From Dolomedes plantarius (lineage: Eukaryota > Arthropoda > Arachnida > Araneae > Dolomedidae), in contig OU015493.1 of NCBI GenBank assembly GCA_907164885.2, positions 57,045,802 to 57,109,801 of the forward strand: 64,000 bases of DNA. Reading direction: 5' to 3'. The position numbers and the translations under genes were made by a program. The notes beneath the pieces were generated by a model that had not been told where the DNA came from, searched no databases, and saw nothing but the letters and a program-made list of their open reading frames with translations. Below, one piece after another: positions 31,868 to 44,469 of this stretch. Numbering within the stretch: the stretch's first letter is position 1; each line of letters starts with the position of its first letter.

Positions 31868-32721
31868 CAGGTAGCCCTCCTACAGCACGGCATCTTACAA
31901 CACAGTTTCGCTCAAACACGATAATATAAATTGCGGGAACCCTCGTATAACACTGCATCCTGTAACACGGTTTCGGTCTAACACGATAAAAAAAAATTTT
32001 AAAAACCTGTGTACAGCACTATACTTTTATAGCACTAGATAACATGATTTTTGTTTAACACATTTAAAACTAAATTACCTTAAAATAATGACGGGAAGGA
32101 ATAATGAACTATAGTGGCTTTACATGAAAATGGATAAACAAATTATAATTTATTCATTTATAGCTCTATAAAATTGCAAGAAGGCCTAAGCTTAGTTGAA
32201 AATCTTGAATCACTTTTCCTGAATGCAGATCCTTCCACTGAAAGAAGCCGAAAATTCAAAAGGGAGCTGCAAAATTGTCTATCTCTATACCGTGAATCTA
32301 CAATGACCTTGTAAAAACCAGAAAATAAACTAAAATTACAGATTTTTTAAAGAGAGTAGAAGGTGCAAAAAATCTAAATGAAGAAAAAGATTCTGAAAGT
32401 GAAGGTGATATCGTTCAATCGAAAAAAATGTTCTCGTTTGGTTGTACTGCGCAGTGATGAGGAAGAAATTTATTAAATTAAGGTCGCATTAAATGAAAAT
32501 AATATTTTTTTTGTTTCTTTTCGTTTTGTGTTATACATAAAATTATAGTTTTAATAAAAATTAAGCTGCTTATATGGAATTTTTAAAAAAATGTTTGTTT
32601 TTGATAAGTTTTCAGAACGTAACCCCCTTTTTTGAACTGTTTCTGGGTCTCATATAACACGGTTTCACACAACACGGCATTTTCTAGGAACCTATCTACC
32701 GTGTTATAGGATGGTTACCTG
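31868..32721 (+). mobile_element. Tigger-type element keeping the transposase C-terminus
   Basis: The ends caggtagccctcctacagca and the inverted caggtaaccatcctataaca are flanked by TA on both sides. Inside, at about 32215-32420 on the plus strand, the translation NADPSTERSRKFKRELQN then CLSLYRE, and after a stop KPENKLKLQIFLKRVEGA, matches the C-terminal tail of Tigger transposases (the PSTER...KF and PIP-box-like Q..I..FLK motifs). Most of the gene is gone, so the element is an internally deleted remnant. Confidence 0.75.
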
Positions 32722-33332
32722 TATATAAAACAGTTCAGAAACTGACTGACTTACATATAACGCACAGACCAAACCGCTGGGACCTAGAAGGCTGAAATTT
32801 TGTAAGGCGATTCTTCTTATAGTGTAGGGTTGCACTAAAAGAGACTTTTGAAATATTCTTACATATTTTTGAATTAAACTTTTAAGCTGTTTTTGTAACA
32901 TTCTTTAAAGTTTACATTTAAAATAATAATCTGAGGGTTATAAAATTTATATCACGAGAAAGATCCTAAAAATTCCTTTAAAATGAAATCTTTTTCGAAC
33001 CTTTACCTGATTTTCCATTTTCTGAATTTTGGGGAATTTTTAAAGATTAATTTTTAGAATTTAATTTATTAAATGTTGATCACGTGGTTTCTTTTCTTTT
33101 TGTGATACTTTAAACTAATTTTGCGTCACGCGCATAACAATGAAATAGACAAAAAATAATAATTTTTTTTCTTCTTTCTAATGCGGCAGGTGATTGAACA
33201 TTATCAAAAAAAATATTAAAATATAGTAAAAGAAATGTTCTTCAAACTGTACTATATTCTTTAGTATGTTCTATTGGATTTAATTTGAATATTTTTTTTT
33301 TCATTATGTTGTCTATAAAAATATCCATTACG

Positions 33333-33416
<84 letters not shown>

Positions 33417-33456
33417 GCTTTTTTTTACATCAGTTGCATACATTGATCATTGTATT

Positions 33457-33490
<34 letters not shown>

Positions 33491-33545
33491 ATTGGTATTA
33501 ATTGCATACATTGACCGTTGTATTTAATTTGAATGTACTCAAATA
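32722..33545 (+). repeat. 'ACTGACTGAC' dispersed repeat, copy 1
   Basis: Begins near acagttcagaaactgactga and contains ccaaaccgctgggacctaga, a 'gtgtagggttgcacta' block, then AT-rich sequence, 'tcacgtggtttc' and a (TA)n core (33336-33414, 33459-33489), and ends near gcatacattgaccgttgtat. The same order occurs in copies at 47154-47850 and 49720-50408 (inverted) and from 63790. There is no ORF; the class is not recognised. Confidence 0.8.
33336..33414. repeat. (TA)n microsatellite
   Basis: About 79 bp within the dispersed repeat, with a second tract at 33459-33489. Confidence 0.95.
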
Positions 33546-36277
33546 GTTAATGGTTTTCAGCTAGAGCTGTATAAATATTTTATGCATCACATTTTATAAT
33601 GATGTATAATCTGTCTTATGTGGCAGATAGGAAGCTGAGATTAAATAAAAAAAAAATTCTCTGTAGTGACCTTTTGAATACCAGATGTCTTAAATAACGA
33701 AATCTTACGTCACATATTATCTAACTTTAAACAGCTGATAAGAAAATTTAAAAACGAATGAATGAATCATAGAATGAATGCATTTAATCTTTTCTGAAAC
33801 GTCATTCCGAAAATTTTCTGGGAAATGAGAGGGAAAAATATATATTTTCTGATAAAAAGACCCAAATGCTATTCAAATTTATGCTCAAATACTTCACACC
33901 CATTCTTTTTTTTTCGCCTTAAATATGCCTAAAAAAAGCGGGAAACAAGCCTCTTTGTGATTGCGTTCAGTTTTCAGGCTGAATATGTTTATCCGAAATC
34001 ATTTATACCAGATCCTACCATTAATTCAATAACTCCGTCTAGCTGTTGCCGCCGACGGGGTTAGAAAAAAAAACGCTTGCTAGATCCGGAGAAAAGAAGG
34101 AGGGAAAAAAAATATAGGAAAACCGGTGTCATCGGCAGGAGGTTCCGGATTTGTCGGGTGCTGGTGACATTCTCCCGTTAACAAACCTCTTCATTGTGGG
34201 GTTACAAGTAGCCCTTTGTCGCTTTTGTACCCACGAGGTACATCGGGACTCGTAAGTACCCCCGTGTACTCATGACAAGCGTAGTCACGTGTGAAAGACC
34301 TTTTGTGGCGCAGCATTATACGGAGCTAATGGCAACAGTGGGAAAAAGTGGAAAGGGGAATGTTTTCGTTTTTCTTTGTTTTGTTTTCAGCATCGAAGAA
34401 GTTTCGAAAAGTTTATTAGCGGCTGACGAGGTGACACGGGCTATACTTTTCTGAAGGATGGTTTTCGACGCTTTTGGAAGGGGATTTACGGATATAGAAA
34501 GTATTTAATCTGAAGAGTAAGGATAGAGAAAAGTGATATAGTGAGATTGAAATGAAATATGTTGCGGAAGGGTAAAATAAGAGGATTTTGCGAATTTCAC
34601 AGGGGAAAATTACGTGTCAAACCAGTTAACCGCTGCCTAAATTTTTTAAGCCTAGCAGAATTGGTTTAAAGACTGGAAAACATAATTTTTTTTTCTTTCA
34701 GAGAACTGCCTCGGAAAAGTGTTCCAGGAAAAAATATCAATGGAAAAGGATCTGTGATATCAATTGTCATAAAAATATTAATTCACAGAACTGAATGTGT
34801 ACGTAAAAGGAACTTTCTTTCTTTTATCATAATGTTTTATGTCCTGGATAATTTTTTTTCGTTTTTCCTGTTTGTTTGGGTGTAGTTTTTTTTCTCTTTT
34901 CATTTTGCCCAGTATTTATTTACTACACTTTATAACAGTTTTGAGAATTGCTTAAGTTTAGAAAACGTAATTAATAATACATCCAGTATTTAAAAATAAT
35001 ATAAAATATCAGTCTGCAAAACATCTATCTGTGAATTTCCTGACGTAATTTAGAATTCCTCGTTTAAAACAGAACGACTCATCTACATCAGTATTCTTCA
35101 AAGCTCTTTGAATAAACAAAAACACCAGATTACCTTTTATAAAAAACAAACAAACAAACAAAAAACAATTGCAATTTTGAGGGTTAAATTAGGCTTAGCA
35201 GGAAAGACGTATAAATGGAAACACATACATAAACTATTTCAGATGGATTAGAGGAGAAAAATCAAAGGCCCCTCTCCCCAAACAAATTAAAAAATAAATG
35301 CATAAAATGTGGTTGCAGAATGTTTTTTAACAGAGAAACATAAATTAATGCGCATGACTCCTATTCATTGGTGGGTGGCTGATGGCAATAACTAGTCTTC
35401 GGAACCTCGGTCCATGGGTTCGCATGACTATACGTAGCCGTTCCAGCCGTTTTAAGCTGCAGATTTTGGTGGTTTAGCTCGCATGTTGCAAATGAGTGTT
35501 GCATACGGGAACCATCCGATATAATTATCTGTGCTCGGCAAGTCACCTCTCTGTATTGACAGCCGGAAAATACGGAAAAATTCAAAACTAAATTACTCGT
35601 ATGAGCTGTTTAGATGTTTCAAAAATACCATAACAGTGAGTTAAATAGTGTTTAATCGAGTCATTAATGCAACTTACAGAGATTTTCAGCTTTTTATTTG
35701 GAAAAATTCTGTTTTTTATCTTTGCTTGCGTCCTATGCTTATAGGCTGGTATGCGGAGAATGAATTTGTTTTTCATTTCTCGCTTTTTTCTTTGCAATAG
35801 ATACAAAACGGGTCTGCTCATGGATAATCGACGGTTCGGAAACCCGAGAGAAAAGTAATTCAAATTTCCCATCCCATATTTGATCATTCCGTACATCAAA
35901 TGAAATGAGGAAAATTGTATCATAATTTAAAAGCGTAGAACCCTTCACCATATATCTCTATAAGTATTTAATTTAATCACCATCTTTTCAAGAGAAACAG
36001 AAAGGTAACGAAATCAGTTTTTTTTTATATATGAGTCTATGAATTCTGAGGTAATAGCTGTAGAACGTTGTTGCCGGTATCAGAATATTGGACACAACAA
36101 ATTCCTCCCACATAGTCTGAATTAATTTTTTTTTGGTTGAATCGTGTATAAAGTTTTTCAGACTCGCGTTTAACATTCTTAATTGGGAATGAATTAAGTT
36201 TGATCGACAGGATCATCAACAAACTCAAACGAGCACAACCAGGTTTGAATGCACTTTTGAAAATGACCAATACTAAG
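33546..36277. other. Mostly featureless DNA with a GC-richer island at 34020-34450
   Basis: No gene is supported. The block at about 34020-34450 (gttgccgccgacggggttag, taccggtg-type and gaggtacatcgggactcg sequences) is GC-richer and not repeated here, like the islands at 8.4 and 42 kb. A caaacaaacaaac repeat lies near 35148. The 35360-35585 segment is moderately GC-balanced but its open frame is unrecognised. Confidence 0.35.
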
Positions 36278-36734
36278 TGAAGTGGACGCATCATTTAGAA
36301 TGATTAGCGCAGAAAAGAGCGGCATTCAACAAAGCGAGTGCACAGCGCAGGGAACCACGGTGGGTGGTCCACGTGAAAGAAAAACCGGAAGGGGTGAGTT
36401 TCGAGGTGTGGAAAGAACCAGAATGTTCGAGAAAAGCGGATAGAAAAAAAGGATAAATAAGAGAGACCGCGGGAGGTAGGTGAGATTAGGCTTAACTTGG
36501 ACTATGTCATAAACGAGGCAAGCGAGAGGCAAGAGACGGCAGCTCTATTGAACTGTATTTTATCAACTCCGCTCTCCCTAGTCGATGTATAATGATTCTA
36601 AAGAATGAACGACTGTATATAGTGATCGATGTAAATATTGCATATTAAACAAGATGTAAATAAGAGCCATTTCTCCGTTTATGAATAACTCTACGAGACA
36701 TTTATGCATCGGATCACGACGATCCAGTTCACAA
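36278..36734 (+). repeat. Diverged solo LTR related to the gag-only element
   Basis: Shares with the 553-bp LTRs the blocks catttagaatgatta (36292), a gttcgagaaa...ggata.aaaaa run, tgtaaata..g.atatta and cggatcacgac near the end (36710). The order and spacing agree, but most of the rest differs. No internal region lies on either side, so it is probably a solo LTR. The start is uncertain; the end is probably at gttcaca. Confidence 0.55.
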
Positions 36735-37944
36735 AGTTAATTAAAAATCTTTATTAGCGTTATACTAAAATCTACTTCAGGCTAGACATTTTGTTTGTGA
36801 CTCTAATTTTCAAATCTTTCTCAATGAACTTATGTTCAAGACATTAGTTTATTTCGAAATGTGGGGGGAATTAAAAAGCCTTAAATAGATCCATCAACTC
36901 TGTATGATTGAATTTATGATTTCTTCTTTATATAAGGAACACCCAGCGTGTACAACTGCTCATCTCGGCCACATATAGATCCATTGTTTTGTATTTCGAA
37001 AAAAAGGAAACCCTTTTCCTCCGTTGTACACATATGATAGTTTCGACAGATCTTTGGTGTCTATATACCGCGCACACACACCCTACAGTTAGAGTATAAC
37101 AAGTCTTTCTTCACTTCTTTTCTTCTTCAGTCCCTTCGCTCCGTGTGTGTGCCGAGTCTTGGGGGAAAAAAGAGCTCCATTATAGATATACGAGCACAGT
37201 GGCACGCGCGAAAAAGTTGGACTTCAAATATATTCGCTTCTTTCTTTCTTGTTTGTGCGCCGTTCAATAAAATGAGATTTTTGTGTCCCGCAGCCACGAA
37301 AATATACTGCCTAATAAATGGCGAAGTTCTGAGCTGAATGAAGGGCGGAAGAAAGTAAAAAATATATAAAGAGGGTTTCAAAAGATATTTGAATGTCTGA
37401 AAAGGAAATGGAAATTGTATGATATGGAGTGAGATGAAAAGTAATAACAAGATGGGAGAAAAATCTTGCTCAAAGCGGTGACAGTGTAGCACTTTCCAGC
37501 TTAAGAAATGAGTGCTGAGCTACTGAATGTTAAAAATGACCAAGCATGGGGACCAAAACTTTCTGTTCGGCTATCTGTGGTCGGTTGAAAGTCACGGCTA
37601 AATTCCCAAAATCTAATAACGTTTAGGAACACCCCATAAATGAATCAGAATTAAATTAAAGCCATACTCCATGGTAAAAAGAAATAAACTAATTGTAGAG
37701 ACTGACATTCTTCAGTTTCCAAACAGCCATTTGTTAACAAGTTTCTGTTGATGCAAACATTTTAAAGCAGACTTGAAAGACAAATAAAAATTCCATCCTC
37801 TTTTCAAGCTTTTTTCTTCTTTGTTTTCCAAAAGGATACGAACTTCGTTATTCATCAAAGCATTCCATGTGAAAAGTTCTCAAATGAGGAATTGTGAGAT
37901 TTGTGCTGTTCAAAAGTTGACAATTTTTAAATTTCATCAAAAGA
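36735..37944. other. Intergenic DNA with a possible conserved block at 37060-37345
   Basis: No supported gene. The block at 37060-37345 is GC-balanced, with cgcacacacaccctacagtt, gcacagtggcacgcgcgaaa and a splice-acceptor-like tttttgtgtcccgcag at about 37279-37294. The following frame stays open for some 40 bases only. It is left unassigned. Confidence 0.3.
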
Positions 37945-38610
37945 CAGTGTCAGGACCTCGTGGTTAAGTAGGTCGCTTGTGGTTTCCATGGACAAATAAA
38001 CTACTCTTTCCTTACATATGTACATATATCTTGTTTATTTATATATATTTACAACATCTATGATACAATATTTCCATTATGAATTAATCATTATCAATCA
38101 TCAATCAGAAAAATCATCACTTGATAACCAGAGAGAGAGTCAGTCATAACCCAGTTCAATCTAAAGTGCAGCATAGAGACGGGAAGCACGTCCCATAGTT
38201 ATCTCTCCTCTTCTCCTTCTTTATTCCCTTCATATACCCCCACTTTTCGAAGACTCCAGAAAATTCTAGAAGCCTCCCCATCGGCGTGGGAAAACTCCGG
38301 CCTCCGGTCAGCCAGTGTGTTGGAGCACCTGGTTCCCCGGTTGTGGCTGCAATTAGTTTGCTTTGCTGTCCGTTTGCGTCTTGTTTAACGATCACTGTCA
38401 ATCTTTTCTTAAATTGGTCGCATCTGTAAAGGTTTTTCCCAATTAGGATTGGGCACAGCACCACCATGCGTGTAGGCCTGTGACAGACAGTCATGTGGAA
38501 ATTAACTTTTGGCGTACACAGTAACTTTTTTTGTTTGTTTGTTCCCTCCAAATGATTATTTGTTAGGTCACAAAATGCTACTGGGGTAAAGGACATGATT
38601 ATATATACTC
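37945..38610 (-). other. LTR-like segment with a 159-residue open frame, unclassified
   Basis: On the minus strand the segment has a GC-balanced first half, an aataaa signal (forward about 38032) and an end at cctgaca before tgtcttt. These resemble the layout of an LTR. An open frame at 38156-38635 covers its first half but shows no motif I trust. No second copy lies in the window, so neither limits nor class can be fixed. Confidence 0.25.
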
Positions 38611-38612
38611 TA

Positions 38613-39320
38613 TATTGCCGAAAGTAATCAGACACATTGAGTGAAAGTGAATTTATTAAGAAAAAAATCTATATATAGTTAACCCCCTTTGGCTGTATTG
38701 ACTGATTTTATCCTTCTGGACTTGCTTTCGACCAATATCTGGTATTCCTTCATTGGGATTGTCTCCATTTCCCGATTAAAGCTGTCAGAGAGCTAGCTCT
38801 TAGTGGAGGGTGGAGACGAATTCAGTGCTCTATTTTATCCCTTAAGTGTTCGATACGATGAGATCGGGACTCTGAAGTGGCTAGACTAATTTTTGAATGT
38901 TCTGATCTTCAAAACGGACCTCAACAGAGTTTTTAGGGGGGGGGGGCTAGGGCCAGGTCATGCTGGAAGAAACAAAAGTCTGTTCTGAAATAATATTCCA
39001 TTGTAGAAAGTACACAACTGCCTGAAACATTTATGTGCCTCACAGAATTCAGAGTTGACGGTCAAACAATCAAAGGACTCTCTCTGCAGAAACAGGGCCA
39101 AATCCTTAAATAGCACCCTTCGCCCTTTGTTTAACAGTTCGAAAGAAAAAGCTTCCCGGGCAAACGTCTTAACCAGGCATGTCCATCTGATTAGAAGGGC
39201 TTGAAGCGAGATTCACCACTCCGCAGCATTTTCCCCTTCTTCCTGAATCTTGGATCATTGATAAAATATATTTTATTTTCTAATCAAGTTGATCCAAGAA
39301 TTCTGTAACTATAGAGATAC
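38613..39320 (-). pseudogene. Decayed Tc1-type transposase and left element end
   Basis: A Tc1-like end, tctatattgccgaaagtaat then cagacac, lies at about 38610. On the minus strand fragments of a transposase can be read in order: RSGESRFKPF (decayed first catalytic Asp region), TKGEGC and a WPCFCRESPLIV segment, VNVSGSCVLSTMEYYF-like, FCFFQHDLALAPP (second Asp), then REMETIPMKEYQILVESKSR with KSVNTAKGG at the end. The stretch that would hold SPDLNPIEH has been lost. Many stops and frameshifts are present. This is the most decayed Tc1 copy in the window and differs from the other four. Confidence 0.7.
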
Positions 39321-39774
39321 TTCTGAGTAATAATTCTACTCAATTCCCATAAGTTTGTTTGTTCTTCTGTTCTATCTTGATATCGAAAGCCAGTATTCTT
39401 TGGATCACAGTTTTGAGATCTGTAGTTGTCAATTTTGAGATAATGAAAGAATGTGTAAAATGGAAATGATTCGATCTGACATGCGAGTAACGACTGACAA
39501 TGTTGCGACTGCTGTAAAGAGTTCTTGATTTAATATTCAGCAAAATATATGATTGGATCGTACGACAAACTTTTTATTGATAGCATCAAAATTGAACTTG
39601 AGTCGCGAATAGAACTAAGACCTCTCTGCAACTTTTTACTTCTTCTCAATTCTTCAATAAGGTGGGTAGATAATTTTTTAAAAACTGCTGCAGATGGCAT
39701 TGAAAAATAATAGGTGGGAGTAAAACTTATATAAATTCTGAAAAAAGAATCTGATGTAGTATTTTAAATAAGTA

Positions 39775-41178
39775 CACTGCTGGCCACCAAAATTGCAACA
39801 CCAAGAAAGACAAGATATATCACAACATTTATTTTGTAGATAACATGTTGACCAAGTATCAAATGATTAAATTTATAGACTTCTGTGAAGTGTGGTTCCT
39901 GCCAAAATCAGTAGCCAGAGTAGCCGCCATTGTTGGAGATCACCGCTGCCACACGCCTCGGCATTGATTCAAAGAGACTTTGGATGAGTTCTTGGGGTAC
40001 AGCAGACAAAGCAGCTTCCACACGTTGCCAAAGTTGATCTGCTGTGGCAGCTGGGGATGGAATCTGGGTCAATCGTAAAGCAACCATGGACCACATGTTT
40101 TCTATCGGCGAAAGATCCGGAGAGCGAGGCGGCCAGGGAAGCAATTCAATCTGGCGATTGACGAAGAACCGTTGGACAATGCGTGCCACGTGTGATCAGG
40201 CATTATCCTGTTGAAATATGGCTGTGGGAAAGCCCTGAAGTTAAGGAAGGACAACTGGCTCCAACACCTCGGAGATGTAGCGCGGGCTGTTTAAAGTACC
40301 GGCAATGCGAACTAGAGGTGTGCGAGAGTGATATCCAATACCGCCTCATACCATAATACCCAGTGCAGGACCAGTGTGGCGGTGCATAACGCAGCTGTTC
40401 AGCATCCTCTCTTCACGGTGTCTCCAGACTCGAATGCGACCATCGTGGTGTTGCAGACAGAAGCGTGACTGGTCACTAAAGACAATTTCATTCCATTCTG
40501 CCGTCCACATCCTTCTGTCATCGCATCATTGGCGGCGGAGACGTCTGTGGTTCTGCGTCAAGGGTAGGCAAAGCAATGGACGTCTTGCGGACAGACCACT
40601 CTACTGTAAACGGCGTCGAATGGTACGCGCAGACACTGGATGATGCGTTACAGACTGCATGTGCTGTGCTATGGTTCGTGATGTGACTGAGCGATCCGTC
40701 ACTGCCATGCGCACAATTTGCCTGTCATCACGTGAAGTGGTGAGCTGAGGTGGATGCGATCGAACACGCCGGTCCGTCGTACCCTCCTGCATCCAACGAT
40801 CACATATCCGCATTACAGTTGTTTGGTTTCGTCCAACACGACTACGGATTTCCCTGAAAGATAATCCACAATCTCGGTAGGCCACTATCCTTCCTCTGTC
40901 GAACTCAGATACTTGATCAAAAGATGATCGCTGTTTTCGACGAGGCATAATTGATCGTTTTTTTGAAAAACTACAAGAAAAACACAATTGCCAAACTTGA
41001 AATCGTCGAAATCTCCAAGCCTTAAATAGCGTTTGAAGTGGCGCCACAGGCGCGCGTGATGTGCGTCTGCGCTGAAATTCTAATCATTTGCATATCTCAC
41101 CTCCGCTAATGCATGTTGTAAATTTCATGTTATTTGCATGTTTCCTTCAGGGTGTTGCATTTACAGTGGCCAGCAGTG
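39775..41178 (-). mobile_element. Tc1-type DNA transposon, complete ends, inactive
   Basis: The ends are cactgctggccaccaaaatt and, inverted, cactgctggccactgtaaat; each is flanked by TA (39773-39774, 41179-41180). At 1404 bp with one transposase gene on the minus strand it is full length. Confidence 0.92.
39908..40948 (-). pseudogene. Tc1-type transposase (DD34E) with five in-frame stops
   Basis: 346 codons in a single continuous frame, with no indel. The start MPRRKQRSSFDQVSEFDRGR is chosen by comparison with other Tc1 proteins; 33 open codons upstream look non-coding. Helix-turn-helix segments: SFREIRSRVGRNQTTVMRI and TSRTIAQHMQSV. Catalytic part: IVFSDQSRF (first Asp; usual Glu is Gln), FQQDNA (second Asp), WPPRSPDLSPIENMW (Glu, spacing 34). 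The end is ESMPRRVAAVISNNGGYSGY. Stops follow RRRLQ and RLRRQ, and interrupt GIMV-GGI (usual Trp), VVLP-LQ and DNA-SH (usual Arg). Most fit C-to-T or G-to-A changes, so point mutation without indels is the main decay route. Confidence 0.9.
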
Positions 41179-41555
41179 TATTTGTGACCAGAGGTAAAGT
41201 GAAGCAATGCCATTCCGGAAAAAAATTCTTAGCATATCTTTCGGTCTAAAGCCGGACAGTATTAAACACAGGTCGGACTCACGGACACCGGGAATCCCTC
41301 GTCGATATCTTAAGGCATGTTTGGGATTTATTTATTAATCTCCTTTCGTTTAATTGTAAATGTTGAATAAGATAGTATTCGAAAGATGCAATTCCCTTAC
41401 GTCACTGAGAGGAGCTAGTGTTTTAAGTTGCTCGCTTTGAAGCCTAGAAGTGTGATTTGACTACTGGACTTCTGGCAGGCAGTCGACCATGCAAAGGACA
41501 CTGGTGGACCATTAAAAATTCACAAAATAAAGACGTTATATAAATAAATAAATAA

Positions 41556-41577
41556 ACACACACACACATATATATAC

Positions 41578-41613
<36 letters not shown>
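41556..41613. repeat. (CA)n(TA)n(TG)n self-complementary microsatellite
   Basis: A ca tract, a ta tract and a tg tract in succession make a long near-palindrome. Confidence 0.9.
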
Positions 41614-41639
41614 AGTAATAATAACGCCCCACCAATATT

Positions 41640-41850
41640 AATTATTCTAAAATAATAACGTCACCAGTGATTCAAAAAAATGCCCTGTGTCATTAAGTAA
41701 AAGACGAAATCTTGCGGTGCAAAACGCAAGTGAATAAAAAGTAAACTATTGCGTTCAGAACATATGATTCCGTTCCATCGGGGATGAAGTCCACAGGTAG
41801 TGGGTTCGATCCTTACTCCTGGAGCAAACTTTACAACAAGCTCGTGCATT
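41640..41850 (+). repeat. Possible tRNA-related SINE fragment
   Basis: gtgggttcgatccttactcc at 41800-41819 contains a B box-like ggttcgatcc. I did not find a convincing A box 30-40 bases upstream, so this may be a worn SINE or chance. Confidence 0.3.
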
Positions 41851-42159
41851 CGGCTTATCTTTGTAAATAAAAATATACTAATCCTCCAACCTCAAACGCG
41901 ACGTCTTCTTATATGTTTAATTATTTTTCTAAGTTCAGTGATTATTTATTTATTTATTTATTATGTGAACTGTAATTCTGTTTTGCATTTCCGGAGAACT
42001 CTTCAAAGCACTATCGCATATGGGCCACGCACTAGGATGTTTATATATATGTATCAAAAAAAGAGTGCTGACAGGAGAAAAAAAAAAACCTTCGCAAGGT
42101 TCAGTATGAAAAATGATGTTAAATCGCTTTAGATATCAATACGCATACAACGCGGTGTC

Positions 42160-43260
42160 AGTCTTGGAATAGGTTGACTTAAGTCTCAGCGTATACACTT
42201 TGACGGGGAGAGGAGAGCGCAGATACTCACACACGCTGTAGAGAGAAAAACCGAAATCCCCGCCTCTATTCTGTGGAAGGCAGTGAATGCATAAGGAGAA
42301 AGTATTTATTTCCTATCTGGACCATGAAAACGACTCCTCGCCTTCCATTTTGGGGCCGATAACTCGTGAAATAGAATTTTTGACACGTCCAACGGGGAAG
42401 GGGGAAGTAACAACCACCACGACGCAGTGTCACTCAAGAGCGAGAGGGAATCCCCGAGCGGGAGGGGGGAGGGGAAGGAACCTCTTATGCGCCCATTGAA
42501 AACAAACAATGAGAAATATATCTATTGAATAAAGCGGTTATCTCTTGGCGTCATTTTTTCCCTTTTTCCTGTGATATGAAAAAAGCGCCAAGTGACACCC
42601 GCTTTCAGTTCATATATATCCAGGCCTCATAGATTTAAGGCGCGGGGGTTTGGAGTAAAAAACTTTGAAAAAAAAAATAATGCATGTGACGGGGGCTTGG
42701 ATATATTTTCGGAGAGACGGCGTGTGTTTGGGATCGGCAGTTGTGTATTATTGAACAGTGTGAGGGCCCAAAGCGCACCCCTCCCTGCTTAAACTATGAA
42801 TGCGGTCAGTTCTTCGCTAGAGCAAAGTCAAATATATATAAACCTCTCTCTTTTTTTTTGGTATTTTATTTCCTCTATCCTGCGCGACTGCCTCTTACTA
42901 TCACTTCGAATTCTTTCTGTCACTTTCTATTTCATTCGGCGGCATCTTTTGTGATACTGTGGCGCCCCCTTTTTTAGCATTATTATTTTATTTCCCCGCT
43001 CGTGTGTGTGTGTGTGTGTGAGTGTATATATATATTTGCCTACTCCTCTCTCTCCTTTCCCATTTTGTGCTCTCTTCAGCTCGATTTGGGGTCTACCGCT
43101 GCTTCAAAAGGCATTTCGTATGCAGGCCCTTTTGTGAGCTTTTGGCGCGAGTGTTTGGCGGTGAATGGCGCCCTCACAGATTGGTAATGAAAAATGAGAT
43201 AGAGAAATGAACGGAAATATATATTTATGTATTTAAAGCAGAAGGGACGACGGACCCAGG
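42160..43260. other. Single-copy GC-balanced non-coding island (regulatory candidate)
   Basis: About 1.1 kb free of repeats, apart from a (GT)n at 43002-43022. It has clear short blocks: ttgaataaagcggttatctc, cttggcgtcatt with an inverted cgccaag 35 bp on, gatttaaggcgcgggg, and tttggcggtgaatggcgccc at about 43154-43173. The motif tgaatggcg recurs twice near 57.5 kb. Frames on both strands (42287-42509, 42592-42792, 43002-43210) overlap each other and match nothing I know. The sequence is consistent with conserved cis-regulatory DNA; that is inference without a comparison genome. Confidence 0.4.
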
Positions 43261-44317
43261 GAAAAAAAAAGAATACCGCGTGAAAAAAAAAGGGGGAAAA
43301 TTTAATTTTTTTTTTAAACCCCACTCTCTTTCCCCGTTGAGAGAGAGCGAGGGAGTTATATGCCGACAGGATGGGTTATATATATATTGAGATATATTTA
43401 TATATTTTTTTTATATCTTCCCCTCCTGAATATATTCCATACCCCGCGTTGAGAATGGCGAGTTACTAAAAAGGAGAAGTGTGTGATATATAAGTGTATT
43501 CGGCGGATCCGAGAGCGCGATATATATAGAAAGAGAGGGTTAGAAGGAATGGGATGAAGAAAATTGAATAAGAATTGATAAGAATAAAAAATGCAGATGG
43601 ATTGGCAGACCTGGCTTGGAACGATAATGCGCGGGGGCGGTAGAGGGGAGGGGGGGGGGTCTGGCTGGAATTCACCGAGAAATAAAGAAAAGAGAGAAGA
43701 ATATGGGCGCACAAAAATGAACGCAAGTAAAGGAGAGAAAATAAAAAAAAATTAAAAATGCTCCAGGGAAAAAAAAAATAGGAGTAGTCTCTGGATATAT
43801 TCACGTTTGACTGAGATTATGGTGAATTTAGAAGTTTTGTGGCTTTATTGAATGGGCAGAAGATAGCATAGTATATGCACGACTGGTGTCAAGGCGCTGT
43901 GCTTAGATATGATAATGAACGCGCGGGAAAATAATGAAGTGCGTGCGTGTGTGATGGAATGGGTACACGCAATGAAAATTTATGGCCTCACTTAAATTTA
44001 TTTCCCTTTTCAGAGCGAAGTCGAGTTTTAATTTAACTCGCGACTGTCATGGGAGGGGAGGGGAGGGGGAGAGACACGTTTAAACATTTCCCTAGAACAA
44101 TGCAATGAAACATTGTATACATATACGTATATTGCAAACTTTTTTGCACTTCAGGGGAAATATGCGACTTACATCAAATTATCGGGTAAAAAAGAGCGTA
44201 TTGACGCCAGATTTTACCTACTGTCGTACTTAATGTTAAAAAAATTTACAATCCGTAATATATCCCAATTTTCTGAAAATCTGAATTAATCTTGACTCAA
44301 TAAAATCTCATGCTTTC
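43261..44317. other. Purine-rich DNA and a further regulatory-looking block
   Basis: 43261-43800 is purine-biased, with ggggaggggggg and many ga or gaaa runs plus 'tatatatatt' steps. 43800-44070 is GC-balanced with ggctttattgaatgggcag, gataatgaacgcgcgggaaa and aatttatggc (43977-43986). tttatggc is the core bound by posterior Hox proteins such as Abd-B. No coding gene was recognised. Confidence 0.35.

Positions 44318-44469
<152 letters not shown>

Noticed and set aside
37279..37330. Exon start after a tttttgtgtcccgcag acceptor
   Set aside because: The frame after it is short and has no donor or recognisable peptide.
38156..38635. 159-residue protein gene on the minus strand
   Set aside because: No domain seen; the end overlaps sequence next to a Tc1 end, and the segment has LTR-like features.
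42287..42509. Coding exon in the GC-rich island
   Set aside because: Opposed frames of similar length on both strands and no recognisable protein; a non-coding role is as likely.
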